From Pontiellaceae bacterium B12227 (GTDB taxonomy: Bacteria > Verrucomicrobiota > Kiritimatiellia > Kiritimatiellales > Pontiellaceae): 64,000 nt of DNA. The position numbers and the translations under genes were made by a program. The stretch covers positions 1-64,000 of the forward strand of contig JAROAZ010000024.1 of the NCBI GenBank assembly GCA_029432775.1. The letters are read 5' to 3'. Positions 1 through 6,632 of the stretch are shown piece by piece (the first letter of the stretch is position 1; every line of letters starts with the position of its first letter). The notes beneath the pieces are model-generated. The model searched no databases, had not been told where the DNA came from, and saw nothing but the letters and a program-made list of their open reading frames with translations.

Positions 1-90
1 AACACCTGTTCCCATTCCGAACACAGAAGTGAAGAGTCTCAGCGGCGATGGTACTAGGGGGTAGACCCTGGGAGAGTAGCACGCAGCCGG
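1..90 (+). rRNA. rrf: 5S ribosomal RNA, 3' part
   Basis: The window opens inside a 5S rRNA. The conserved CCCATTCCGAACACAGAAGT segment (loop B/C region) and the closing GGGAGAGTAGCACGC segment are both recognisable. The 5' end lies before base 1, and the 3' end is set by the closing stem at about base 90. A strong terminator follows within 15 bases, so this is probably the last gene of an rRNA operon read rightward. Confidence 0.9.
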
Positions 91-99
91 TTTTTAAAT

Positions 100-114
100 T
101 TCCAAACCTTGGAC
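100..114. repeat. Palindrome copy, one mismatch (TTCCAAACCTTGGAC)
   Basis: One-mismatch copy of the dispersed 15-bp palindrome. It overlaps the left arm of the rRNA terminator, so one sequence serves as palindrome and as terminator stem. Confidence 0.6.
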
Positions 115-137
115 TTCATTGTCCAAGGTTTTTTTTT
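105..137 (+). terminator. Intrinsic terminator of the rRNA operon
   Basis: Perfect 10-bp stem AACCTTGGAC / GTCCAAGGTT with a 6-base loop, followed by an uninterrupted T run. It sits directly after the 5S rRNA. Confidence 0.92.
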
Positions 138-356
138 GCCTGCATACGCTCAAAAATGTACTTTATGCCACTCATCCATAAGCCTCAGACCGGGGTGTAT
201 GAAGAATATTTTGCTGATAGAATAAAACTGAGTATCAGAATAACGGAAAAACGGTGTTACGGATCTGGATCTGACAACAGGCTTTTCCGGTAATACGAAC
301 AGTATGCTTATGTCTATTTTTTTAAGCGCGAAAAATTAATTCGGAGTTTGCACCGT

Positions 357-1007
357 ATGAATCACATTTCCTCTAGAGCCCTTCTTTTTCTGCCGCTGGT
401 TTTTGTGCTGCTTGCTGTGCAGAGTGTTTCAGCCGAATTCCGCATCTGGGAATCCACCGATGGCACTATCTGGGAAGGCGAGTTTGTCACCATGAACGGC
501 GGGCGCGTAGTCATTCGCGATCAGGCCGGGAAAAAAAATGAATACAAACCCGATGCCCTCTGCGAAGCGGACAGGGATTACCTGGAAAAAGTAATTCCCC
601 CGGCGCTCAGTATCGACGTTTCGCGCAGCACGGACAGTATTTCGGGCAGTTCTGAACGGGTCAAATGCATCGCGACCATCAAAAAAGCAAATACCGCAAA
701 GTACAGCGGCGAACTTACGGCCGTACTCGTCATGTTGGCGGAAGAGCTTAAAACGGGGGCCTATTCAAAAGCCGGGTCCGCTACGGAATTCAAATTCACG
801 TTACCGGAAAAGCACGGAGTGCCGGTTCAGTTCAAAAGCGATACCCAGAAATTTCTGAAACGCTCCAATAATTCCGGGCGCGCCTATTCCGGCTACATAC
901 TGGTGGTGTGGGACCGGTTCGGAAACCCCGTCGCCGTAAAATCCAACCGCGATTCATTTTTAGAAAAAGCCACCAAAATTGCGCGCCCTAAACCGTCGTT
1001 GAAATAA
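357..1007 (+). CDS. Secreted SHD1-like domain protein (paralogue 1)
   Basis: Unassigned exported protein of about 216 residues. The start is placed at the ATG at 357 rather than the upstream in-frame TTG at 348, because the purine-rich CGGAG at 342-346 is correctly spaced only from the ATG. The N-terminus is a clear Sec signal (a hydrophobic LLFLPLVFVLLAV core, then SVSAEF). The mature N-terminus has the pattern of SLA1-homology-1-like (SHD1) domains of PVC bacteria: an R-x-W opening (FRIWES), a short beta-hairpin with a G-E-F-V turn, then a C-terminal A-D-R-D-Y-L-E segment. The rest is novel. It is a diverged paralogue of the protein at 1685-2452, and the two bracket rdgB. The domain call rests on pattern only; function is unknown. 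Confidence 0.75.
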   Translation: MNHISSRALLFLPLVFVLLAVQSVSAEFRIWESTDGTIWEGEFVTMNGGRVVIRDQAGKKNEYKPDALCEADRDYLEKVIPPALSIDVSRSTDSISGSSERVKCIATIKKANTAKYSGELTAVLVMLAEELKTGAYSKAGSATEFKFTLPEKHGVPVQFKSDTQKFLKRSNNSGRAYSGYILVVWDRFGNPVAVKSNRDSFLEKATKIARPKPSLK

Positions 1008-1020
1008 GAGGAATTCCGGG

Positions 1021-1614
1021 ATGAAGCTCGTACTTGCCACTCGCAACGCCCACAAACTGGAAGAGATCCAGGCCATTTTTGATTTCCAGGGATTGGAAGT
1101 GCTCTCCGCCTTCGATTTCCCTGACGTGCCCGATGTGGTGGAAGATAAAGAAACCCTCGAAGGCAACGCCGTGAAAAAGGCTGTGGAAGTTGCACAGGCC
1201 ACCGGCTGCTGGGCCCTGGCCGACGACTCCGGGCTGGAAGTTGCGGCGCTGGATGGCGCTCCGGGGGTCTATTCCGCCCGCTATGCCGGCGACCACTGTT
1301 CCTATGCGGATAACAATGTGAAGCTGCTGAAAGAATTAGCCGACAAGGACGACCGCTCCGCACAGTTCCGCACCGTGCTGGCACTTTCAGACCCGCAAGG
1401 CAAGGCGCAGACGCTGGAAGGGGCATGTCCCGGAAAAATTATAGAAGAGCTCAGGGGAACCAACGGTTTCGGCTACGATCCGCTGTTTATCCCAGAAGGC
1501 CATTCCGGAACCTTTGCCGAGCTGGATGCGGCCATTAAAAACAAAATTTCCCATCGGGCACGTGCGCTGCAGAAAGCCGCTGTCGAATGGGCGGCCCTGC
1601 TCTCCTCCCTGTAA
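1021..1614 (+). CDS. rdgB: RdgB/HAM1 family XTP/dITP pyrophosphatase
   Basis: House-cleaning nucleotide pyrophosphatase that hydrolyses dITP, XTP and related non-canonical purine triphosphates to monophosphates in the cytoplasm, keeping them out of DNA and RNA. The 197 residues match the usual family length. Visible family motifs are LATRNAHKLEEI at residues 5-16, ADDSGLEV at 67-74 (catalytic and metal region), PGVYSARYAG at 81-90, NGFGYDPLF near 150 and SHRARAL near the C-terminus. A GAGG ribosome-binding site lies about 10 bases upstream of the ATG, and the gene starts 13 bases after the upstream SHD1-like gene, so the two may be co-transcribed. Confidence 0.96.
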   Translation: MKLVLATRNAHKLEEIQAIFDFQGLEVLSAFDFPDVPDVVEDKETLEGNAVKKAVEVAQATGCWALADDSGLEVAALDGAPGVYSARYAGDHCSYADNNVKLLKELADKDDRSAQFRTVLALSDPQGKAQTLEGACPGKIIEELRGTNGFGYDPLFIPEGHSGTFAELDAAIKNKISHRARALQKAAVEWAALLSSL

Positions 1615-1684
1615 CGCACAATTTTTTGCTGTTCTCACCGTTGTTTGATTCATACAATCAAAGCAACAAACCGGAGAACAGACT

Positions 1685-2452
1685 ATGAAAACAACATCCA
1701 CGGCACTGACATTGCTGATACTCACAGCGCTGCTCGCCACCGCCCATGCGGAATTGCGCATCTGGACCGATGAAAACGGGAAAACCATCGAAGCCGAGCA
1801 TGTCCGCACGCTCACCGATCAGGTCGTGCTGCGGCAGGCCGACGGCTCCGAAATCCGCGTTTCGCTCGATACCCTGAGCGACCGCGACCGAAAATATGCC
1901 ATTCTGCAAACACCGCCGCGCATTGAAATATCCGTTGCTGTCGATGCCGACCGTTCCAATACCGGCTACGGAAACCGCCGTTCCGTTCAGGTTCAGGAAG
2001 AAACGGTTACCGTAGAGGCCAAAATCCGGAAAAGCAGCTCGGCGCCCTACGAAGCCCCGCTGCGCGCCGAGCTCTATGTCATCGGAAGTCCCGAGCAGAA
2101 AGACGGCTATGTCATCCTCGATAAACAGCTCGAACGTTTTTTCTTTTCCACCGAAAACGATAATCAGCACAGCTTTGATTCCCGGGATATCAAGCTCAGG
2201 CAAATGGAGTCCGGCCGGCAGATCGGAGTTGAATATAAAGGCTACCTGATTGCCGTTCGCGATAAAAACCATGATGTCATCTCCCTGAAATGCAGCAAAC
2301 TGGAGTACGAAAAAAATGCCGAAGCCATCATGGCCGGGAAAAAGGGCTCGATCTTTGACGGCGATTTCAACGAATTCGACCAGAAGGACAAAGAGGAAAT
2401 GAAGCAAATGAACAAAACAAAGAAAAAGCTTTTGCCCGGGCGTAGATTCTAG
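1685..2452 (+). CDS. Secreted SHD1-like domain protein (paralogue 2)
   Basis: Exported protein of 255 residues. A signal peptide (hydrophobic ALTLLILTALLAT, then AHA) precedes a mature start, ELRIWTDENG, that mirrors the FRIWEST start of the 357-1007 protein. Both share the hairpin and the L-S-D-R-D-R-K-Y close of an SHD1-like domain, followed by a PPRIEISVAVD segment that also corresponds (PPALSIDVSRS in the paralogue). The C-terminus is charged and lysine-rich, ending LLPGRRF. A CCGGAGAA ribosome-binding site precedes the ATG. One copy of the dispersed palindrome begins one base after the stop, and a strong terminator follows. Function is unknown; it is probably periplasmic or outer-surface. 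Confidence 0.75.
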   Translation: MKTTSTALTLLILTALLATAHAELRIWTDENGKTIEAEHVRTLTDQVVLRQADGSEIRVSLDTLSDRDRKYAILQTPPRIEISVAVDADRSNTGYGNRRSVQVQEETVTVEAKIRKSSSAPYEAPLRAELYVIGSPEQKDGYVILDKQLERFFFSTENDNQHSFDSRDIKLRQMESGRQIGVEYKGYLIAVRDKNHDVISLKCSKLEYEKNAEAIMAGKKGSIFDGDFNEFDQKDKEEMKQMNKTKKKLLPGRRF

Positions 2453-2453
2453 C

Positions 2454-2468
2454 TTCCAATCCTTGGAA
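2454..2468. repeat. Palindrome copy TTCCAATCCTTGGAA
   Basis: Strict copy starting one base after the stop codon of the SHD1-like gene and upstream of its terminator. Confidence 0.8.
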
Positions 2469-2482
2469 ATTAAATATGCTGT

Positions 2483-2511
2483 AGGGGCTGACTCATGAGT
2501 CAGCCCCTTTT
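2483..2511 (+). terminator. Perfect-palindrome intrinsic terminator
   Basis: A 26-base perfect palindrome (arms AGGGGCTGACTC and GAGTCAGCCCCT) is followed by TTTT. It closes the rdgB-SHD1 transcription unit. Confidence 0.88.
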
Positions 2512-2636
2512 GTAATTATTTTGCCTCAAATCATTTTGCCCAATGTTCTGTCCCCGTCTATATTCGGCGCTTCGATAACAGATTTGAAAATTAAGTTTCA
2601 GGATTAAGTGATTAATCAGGTCGGTGCAGCAGCCAG

Positions 2637-2666
2637 GCATCCTGTAATTCCTGTTGATCCTGTCAA
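2637..2666. repeat. Class C repeat (CCTGT-NNATCCTGTC phrase)
   Basis: The phrase CATCCTGTAATTCCTGTTGATCC is a single arm of the CATCCTGTNAATCCTGT repeat seen again near 4819, 4978, 17461 and 43810. It lies in the purB leader, ending about 25 bases before the start codon. Confidence 0.6.
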
Positions 2667-2689
2667 AAAAAGTTTCAGGGAGAAAACAA

Positions 2690-4051
2690 ATGATTACAGC
2701 CATCAGCCCGATCGACGGGCGCTATGCATCCAAAGTATCCGAACTCACCGAATGTTTTTCAGAATACGCCCTCGTCCGCAACCGCGTGCGGGTGGAAGTC
2801 CTCTGGCTCATGGCCCTCTGTGCTGAAGCCGGCATCCCCGAATGCCGCGAACTGACCACCGAAGAAAAAACCCTGCTCATCGGCATCGTCGAAGACTTCA
2901 CCCCGCAGGAAGCCGAAGCCGTAAAGAAAATCGAGCGCGTCACCAATCACGACGTCAAAGCGGTTGAATATTACCTGAAGCAGAAAATTGAAGGCACTTC
3001 GCTCGAAGAACTCTCCGAGTTCCTGCACTTTGCCTGCACCTCCGAGGACATCAACAACCTCTCCCACGCCCTCATGCTCAAAGACGGCCTCGCCGCGCTG
3101 CTGCCGCACCAGCAGGAAATCATCGATCAGCTGAAAACGTTTTCCAACGATTGGAAAAACGTATCCATGCTCGCCCGCACGCACGGGCAGACCGCTTCCC
3201 CGACCACCATTGGTAAAGAGCTGGCCGTATTCGCCGACCGCCTCGCGTTCCAGAAGCAGAAAATCGAAGCCGTCGAAATCCTCGGCAAACTCAACGGCGC
3301 CGTTGGTAACTTCAACGCCCATCTCTCCGCCTATCCCGACGTCGACTGGCCGGCACTGGCCAAAGGCGTCATCGAAGGCGACCTCGGGCTCAAGCAGAAC
3401 CTCTTCACCACCCAGATCGAGCCGCACGACTATATGGCCGAAATGTTCGATGCCATCAGCCGCTTCAATACCATCGTGCTGGATATCGACCGCGACATCT
3501 GGACCTACATCTCCATGGCCTACTTCGGCCAGAAGACCGTAAAAGGGGAGGTCGGATCCTCCACCATGCCGCACAAGGTCAACCCGATCGACTTCGAGAA
3601 CTCCGAAGGCAACCTCGGCCTGGCCAATGCCATCTTCGGGCACCTCTCATCCAAGCTGCCCATCTCCCGCCTGCAGCGCGACCTCACCGACTCCACCGTG
3701 CTGCGCAACATGGGCGTCGGCTTCGGCTATTCCATGATTGCCTATCTCTCCACCCTCAAAGGCTTCAGCAAGCTCAAGCTGCGCGAAGAGATTCTGGCGT
3801 CCGACCTCGACAACGCCTGGGAAGTCCTGGCCGAGCCGATCCAGACCGTCATGCGCAAAGCCGGCATCGAAAAACCCTACGAAAAACTGAAGGACCTCAC
3901 CCGCGGGCAGGACAAAATCACCCGCGAAACCATTCAGGAATTTGTCCAGACCCTGGAACTCGACGAAGCCGACAAACAGCGCCTCCTCGAAATGACCCCC
4001 GGCTCCTACGTAGGAATGGCCGAGACCATCGTCGATAACCTTGGCAAATAG
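2690..4051 (+). CDS. purB: Adenylosuccinate lyase
   Basis: Cytoplasmic enzyme of purine synthesis. It cleaves adenylosuccinate to AMP plus fumarate, and SAICAR to AICAR plus fumarate. The start is the ATG at 2690, preceded by AGGGAG at 2677-2682, giving 453 residues (E. coli PurB has 456) and the typical opening ITAISPIDGRY. The fumarate-lyase signature GSSTMPHKVNP lies at about residues 288-298, and the conserved HGQTASPTT segment near residue 164 carries the catalytic His. Codons near 3142 contain a dispersed palindrome, read as F-S-N-D-W-K. The gene appears monocistronic; a class A repeat follows the stop. Confidence 0.97.
   Translation: MITAISPIDGRYASKVSELTECFSEYALVRNRVRVEVLWLMALCAEAGIPECRELTTEEKTLLIGIVEDFTPQEAEAVKKIERVTNHDVKAVEYYLKQKIEGTSLEELSEFLHFACTSEDINNLSHALMLKDGLAALLPHQQEIIDQLKTFSNDWKNVSMLARTHGQTASPTTIGKELAVFADRLAFQKQKIEAVEILGKLNGAVGNFNAHLSAYPDVDWPALAKGVIEGDLGLKQNLFTTQIEPHDYMAEMFDAISRFNTIVLDIDRDIWTYISMAYFGQKTVKGEVGSSTMPHKVNPIDFENSEGNLGLANAIFGHLSSKLPISRLQRDLTDSTVLRNMGVGFGYSMIAYLSTLKGFSKLKLREEILASDLDNAWEVLAEPIQTVMRKAGIEKPYEKLKDLTRGQDKITRETIQEFVQTLELDEADKQRLLEMTPGSYVGMAETIVDNLGK
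3142..3156. repeat. Palindrome copy inside purB (TTCCAACGATTGGAA)
   Basis: Strict copy read in frame as S-N-D-W-K within PurB. Confidence 0.8.
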
Positions 4052-4059
4052 CCGGCTGT

Positions 4060-4146
4060 CGGCCACAGATGAACACCGATAAACACAGATGCGAATAGTC
4101 AGGAAATTGCTTTCTCCGTGTTAATCCGTGTTGGTCTGTGGCTGAT
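4060..4146. repeat. Class A repeat, inverted pair
   Basis: The left arm CACAGATGAACACCGATAA and the right arm ending CCGTGTTAATCCGTGTTGG form an imperfect inverted pair around a short AT-rich centre. The right arm abuts the start codon of the small ORF at 4150. Confidence 0.7.
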
Positions 4147-4149
4147 TTT

Positions 4150-4449
4150 ATGAACTGGTCCGAACAACCTTTTATCACCTACCTCCAGGCGGTCGACGAC
4201 ACGCTCAACGCGGTCTATGGAACAACGTCCGACGCGGCCGAATTCGAAACCATCGCCACGGCCCATCAGCAAAACATTCCGCCCGAAACCTGTGCGCTGC
4301 GCCTAAAGGCCGCTGATAGAGGGCCGCGAGTTCTCGGAGCTATAACTACGTCCTCTTTGCGACCTCTGCGCCTTTGCGAGGGAACAAGCTGTGTTCATCC
4401 GTGTTGTTCCGTGGCTAATAGTCTTTGTAGACGGCGTGACCGGTGGTGA
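4150..4449 (+). CDS. Small ORF with repeat-derived C-terminus
   Basis: The first ~56 residues (MNWSEQPFITYLQAVDDTLN onward, to CALRLKAA) look like a genuine acidic, helical small protein. The remaining ~43 residues are translated from a class B repeat (4345-4382) and a class A repeat (4386-4417), and the frame then runs over the 3' end of the opposite-strand nuclease gene. There is no good ribosome-binding site, because a class A repeat ends at the start codon. I read it as a small gene of unknown function whose original 3' end was lost to repeats. It may no longer be functional. Confidence 0.4.
   Translation: MNWSEQPFITYLQAVDDTLNAVYGTTSDAAEFETIATAHQQNIPPETCALRLKAADRGPRVLGAITTSSLRPLRLCEGTSCVHPCCSVANSLCRRRDRW
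4345..4382. repeat. Class B repeat, single arm
   Basis: CTTTGCGACCTCTGCGCC followed by TTTGCGAGGG is one arm of the CTCTGCGnCTnTGCGAGG repeat. It lies inside the small ORF at 4150. Confidence 0.65.
4386..4417. repeat. Class A repeat, single arm
   Basis: GTGTTCATCCGTGTTGTTCC and then GTGGCTAATAG. It ends over the stop codon of the thermonuclease gene on the minus strand. Confidence 0.65.
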
Positions 4450-4774
4450 CGAGCTCGTCGTTGATGTTCACGTATTCCCCGTTTTCCTCCAGCCAGATCT
4501 CTGCGAGATAGCGACCGTATTTTCCCTTCTTATCCTTAATTGTCTGAATCAGGATTTCCTTGCCGAGAATGCGTTCACGCAGCCAGTCGCGCGAAGCCTT
4601 GCCCGCCACCTTTTCATCGCCCCGCATCTCCGGGGCATTAATCCGGTGGAGCCGCAGCTTCTCGCCCTTGATCGCGGTTTTTAATCCAACATCGATCTCG
4701 ACCGTAATGGTGTCTCCGTCATAAGCACCCGTGACCAGTGCTTTGTAATGGTACAGATAATCATTTGTTTTCAT
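4415..4774 (-). CDS. Thermonuclease (SNase-like) family protein
   Basis: Small nuclease of the staphylococcal nuclease fold, 119 residues. Family motifs are the metal-binding DGDT at residues 19-22, RLHRINAPE at 41-49 (equivalents of catalytic Arg35 and Glu43) and KYGRYLAE at 85-92 (equivalent of Arg87). There is no obvious signal peptide, so it may act in the cytoplasm or on repair substrates, unlike exported SNases. The stop lies in a class A repeat. The gene opposes the small ORF at 4150 and overlaps its tail. Confidence 0.88.
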   Translation of the reverse strand: MKTNDYLYHYKALVTGAYDGDTITVEIDVGLKTAIKGEKLRLHRINAPEMRGDEKVAGKASRDWLRERILGKEILIQTIKDKKGKYGRYLAEIWLEENGEYVNINDELVTTGHAVYKDY

Positions 4775-4818
4775 GCGTAGAGTTTATCCACAGATAACTG
4801 ACAACTCACGATTTAAAT

Positions 4819-4911
4819 GATCCTGTCATTCAATCATCCTGTCTATTTCCCTGACGCAGGGGTTCGCGTTTTTTGATGGAGGGTCAGCGGCTCGCTGACT
4901 TTCGGCGGATG
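4819..4911 (+). repeat. 93-base direct repeat, copy 1
   Basis: Starts GATCCTGTCATTCAATCATC (class C phrase), runs through TTCGCGTTTTTTGATGGAGG and ends CTTTCGGCGGATG. It is nearly identical to 4978-5069. Confidence 0.85.
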
Positions 4912-4977
4912 TGATTTAGGACAGGACCATGAATGGACAGGATTATTATTCTGATCTGCCGCACTGGAGTGGTTCAT

Positions 4978-5069
4978 GATCCTGTCATTCAATCATCCTG
5001 TCTATTTCTCTGTCGCAGGGATTCGCGTTTTTGATGGAGGGTCAGCGGCTCGCTGACTTTCGGCCGATG
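4978..5069 (+). repeat. 93-base direct repeat, copy 2
   Basis: Second copy, differing from copy 1 by a few substitutions and one T deletion in the homopolymer. The inner GTCAGCGGCTCGCTGAC segment is itself a hairpin. Confidence 0.85.
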
Positions 5070-5091
5070 AGGCCATTAGCAACGAATCTGT

Positions 5092-5106
5092 TTCCAATGC
5101 CTGGAA
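5092..5106. repeat. Palindrome copy TTCCAATGCCTGGAA
   Basis: Strict intergenic copy left of the accessory island. Confidence 0.78.
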
Positions 5107-5177
5107 CAGCTCGCCGCGCCTGCCGCCGGGTAGGAAGCATTTTTGGCCACGAAAAGGCACAAGCCGCACAAAGACCC

Positions 5178-5192
5178 TTCCAATGGTTGGAA
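5178..5192. repeat. Palindrome copy TTCCAATGGTTGGAA
   Basis: Strict intergenic copy 72 bases after the previous one. It is the last copy before the island. Confidence 0.8.
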
Positions 5193-5424
5193 AAACTCGC
5201 CGCCTGTTTTATTAGAGGGCCGCCGACAGCGCGTCCTTTAGGCCGTGCAGGCCCGAGAAGCAAAGCGTAGTGCTGAATGAGTTACGAATTGAGGAAAATG
5301 TGTCAAAAAGGATCATGTATTTGTTGGGTGTTTATGCGGTGTCTTTTTAAGGTTTAGTGTTGTCGTGCATCTCTGTTTGCAGTACTTCTAGAGCATAACA
5401 GTCTGGGGGGATTGGAATGGATAT

Positions 5425-5646
5425 ATGGGATTAAATTACAAGACCTTGAAGGGGCGGCATAAAGATGTCCGGGGCGCGCAACCGGAAGCCACGCGTCTGA
5501 GAATCCATCGCGCACTCAGTTGGCTCAAGCCCGCCGAAACGGCTGACGATTCGGATGCCCGCTTTATTCATTTCTGGATCTCCCTCAACTCCATCTATGC
5601 GCAAAACTTCGATGAAGCTAAGGTCAGCTGCCAACTTCCGGGTTAA
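5425..5646 (+). pseudogene. Truncated HEPN-type protein gene (5' fragment)
   Basis: The 73-residue reading frame matches the N-terminus of a larger (usually 250+ residues) bacterial HEPN-like family as I remember it: a K-x-R-H opening, LRIHRALSWL, then DARFIHFWISLNSIYAQ. It stops shortly after this helix pair with an unrelated VSCQLPG tail, one base before the HNH gene start. The catalytic part of such proteins is therefore missing. I interpret it as a relic left when the HNH gene was joined downstream. It could still be a translated leader ORF coupled to the HNH gene. Confidence 0.55.
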
Positions 5647-5647
5647 C

Positions 5648-6619
5648 ATGGAAAAGACTCTTCAGAAATATGTCCATAAATTCAAGCACCTTCGGCAGGG
5701 GGTGACGAAGTATGGACCCGCTCCGCATAAGCCGGTACTGTTGCTCGCGGTACTGCGGGGGTTGGATGAGGGATGGATATCCGGGAATCATATTGAGCTG
5801 TCACCTGAGCTGGTTGGTGCGTTTAAATCGATCTGGAGCAATGTCGTGACTACGGGGCATTCGCCTTTGATCGCCCAGCCGTTCTTTTACATGCGGAGCG
5901 AGAAATTCTGGCACCATATTCCTAACCCTGGGTTTGAAGAGTGGGTAAAGGTTGCGCGGAACTGCCAGGCGATCGGCGTACTGCAGCGCTCGATAAGCCA
6001 TGTGCAGTTGGATACGGATCTTTATGCGTTAATGATTTCGCCCATCGAGCGTGAAGTTTTACGGCAGGCTCTGCTCGAAAGGTATTTCCCGGATGCAACA
6101 CTATCGGCCGGCGTCAGTTATCTGGATGAAGTCAGTGACCAGATGCTTTCGGAGTCCTCCGTTGAATATCAGGCCAAAATCAAAAAGCTGCAGGAAACGC
6201 TCGATCAGAATTCCTATGAAGAAGAGGTGTTTGTCCGCGGTGGCGTTTTCAAAAAAAAGGTGCCGATGATCTACGACAACACCTGCTGCATCTCCGGTTT
6301 GAAAGTCGAAACCAATATTGGTGCCTCCCTGATCGACGCCTGCCACATTGTTCCTTTCAGCCAGTCGCACGATGACACCATCACCAATGGACTTGCGCTC
6401 TGCCCAACACTGCATCGCGCCTTCGATCGCGGCCTCATCGCCATCGATCCCGAAAACTACAGCGTCATCGTTTCCGATCGTATGACGGAGCCGGTCACCA
6501 GCACCTATTCCATCCAGCAGTTCCAAGGGCAGGAAATTAAGCTGCCAAAAAACGAACAATACCGCCCCAGCCAAGAAAACCTAGCCGAGCATCTGAAACA
6601 CTTTTCCGAAAACTTCTAA
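5648..6619 (+). CDS. HNH restriction-type endonuclease
   Basis: Predicted DNA endonuclease of 323 residues, COG3440-like. The ATG at 5648 is chosen over the longer frame from 5555 because the protein then starts MEKTLQKYVHKF and the upstream part is a shadow of the HEPN fragment. The N-terminal half carries the PHKPVLLLAVLRGL and IELSPELV signature found in predicted restriction enzymes, possibly a modified-DNA recognition domain. The C-terminal HNH_2-type domain shows CCISG, DACHIVPF (about residues 230-237) and NGLALCPTLHRAFDRG with the expected Cys, His and Asn residues. It precedes the helicase genes in the same direction, suggesting a joint defence role. Confidence 0.85.
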   Translation: MEKTLQKYVHKFKHLRQGVTKYGPAPHKPVLLLAVLRGLDEGWISGNHIELSPELVGAFKSIWSNVVTTGHSPLIAQPFFYMRSEKFWHHIPNPGFEEWVKVARNCQAIGVLQRSISHVQLDTDLYALMISPIEREVLRQALLERYFPDATLSAGVSYLDEVSDQMLSESSVEYQAKIKKLQETLDQNSYEEEVFVRGGVFKKKVPMIYDNTCCISGLKVETNIGASLIDACHIVPFSQSHDDTITNGLALCPTLHRAFDRGLIAIDPENYSVIVSDRMTEPVTSTYSIQQFQGQEIKLPKNEQYRPSQENLAEHLKHFSENF

Positions 6620-6632
6620 CCCAATAAATGAC

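Larger units (their letters stand above)
4775..5424. other. Repeat-filled spacer without genes
   Basis: No coding sequence is supported here. The region holds a 93-base direct duplication, class C and D repeat phrases and two strict palindrome copies. It forms the left edge of the accessory island. Confidence 0.7.

Noticed and set aside
48..293. 81-codon frame over the 5S rRNA and terminator
   Set aside because: It overlaps the rRNA and the terminator and has no protein character.
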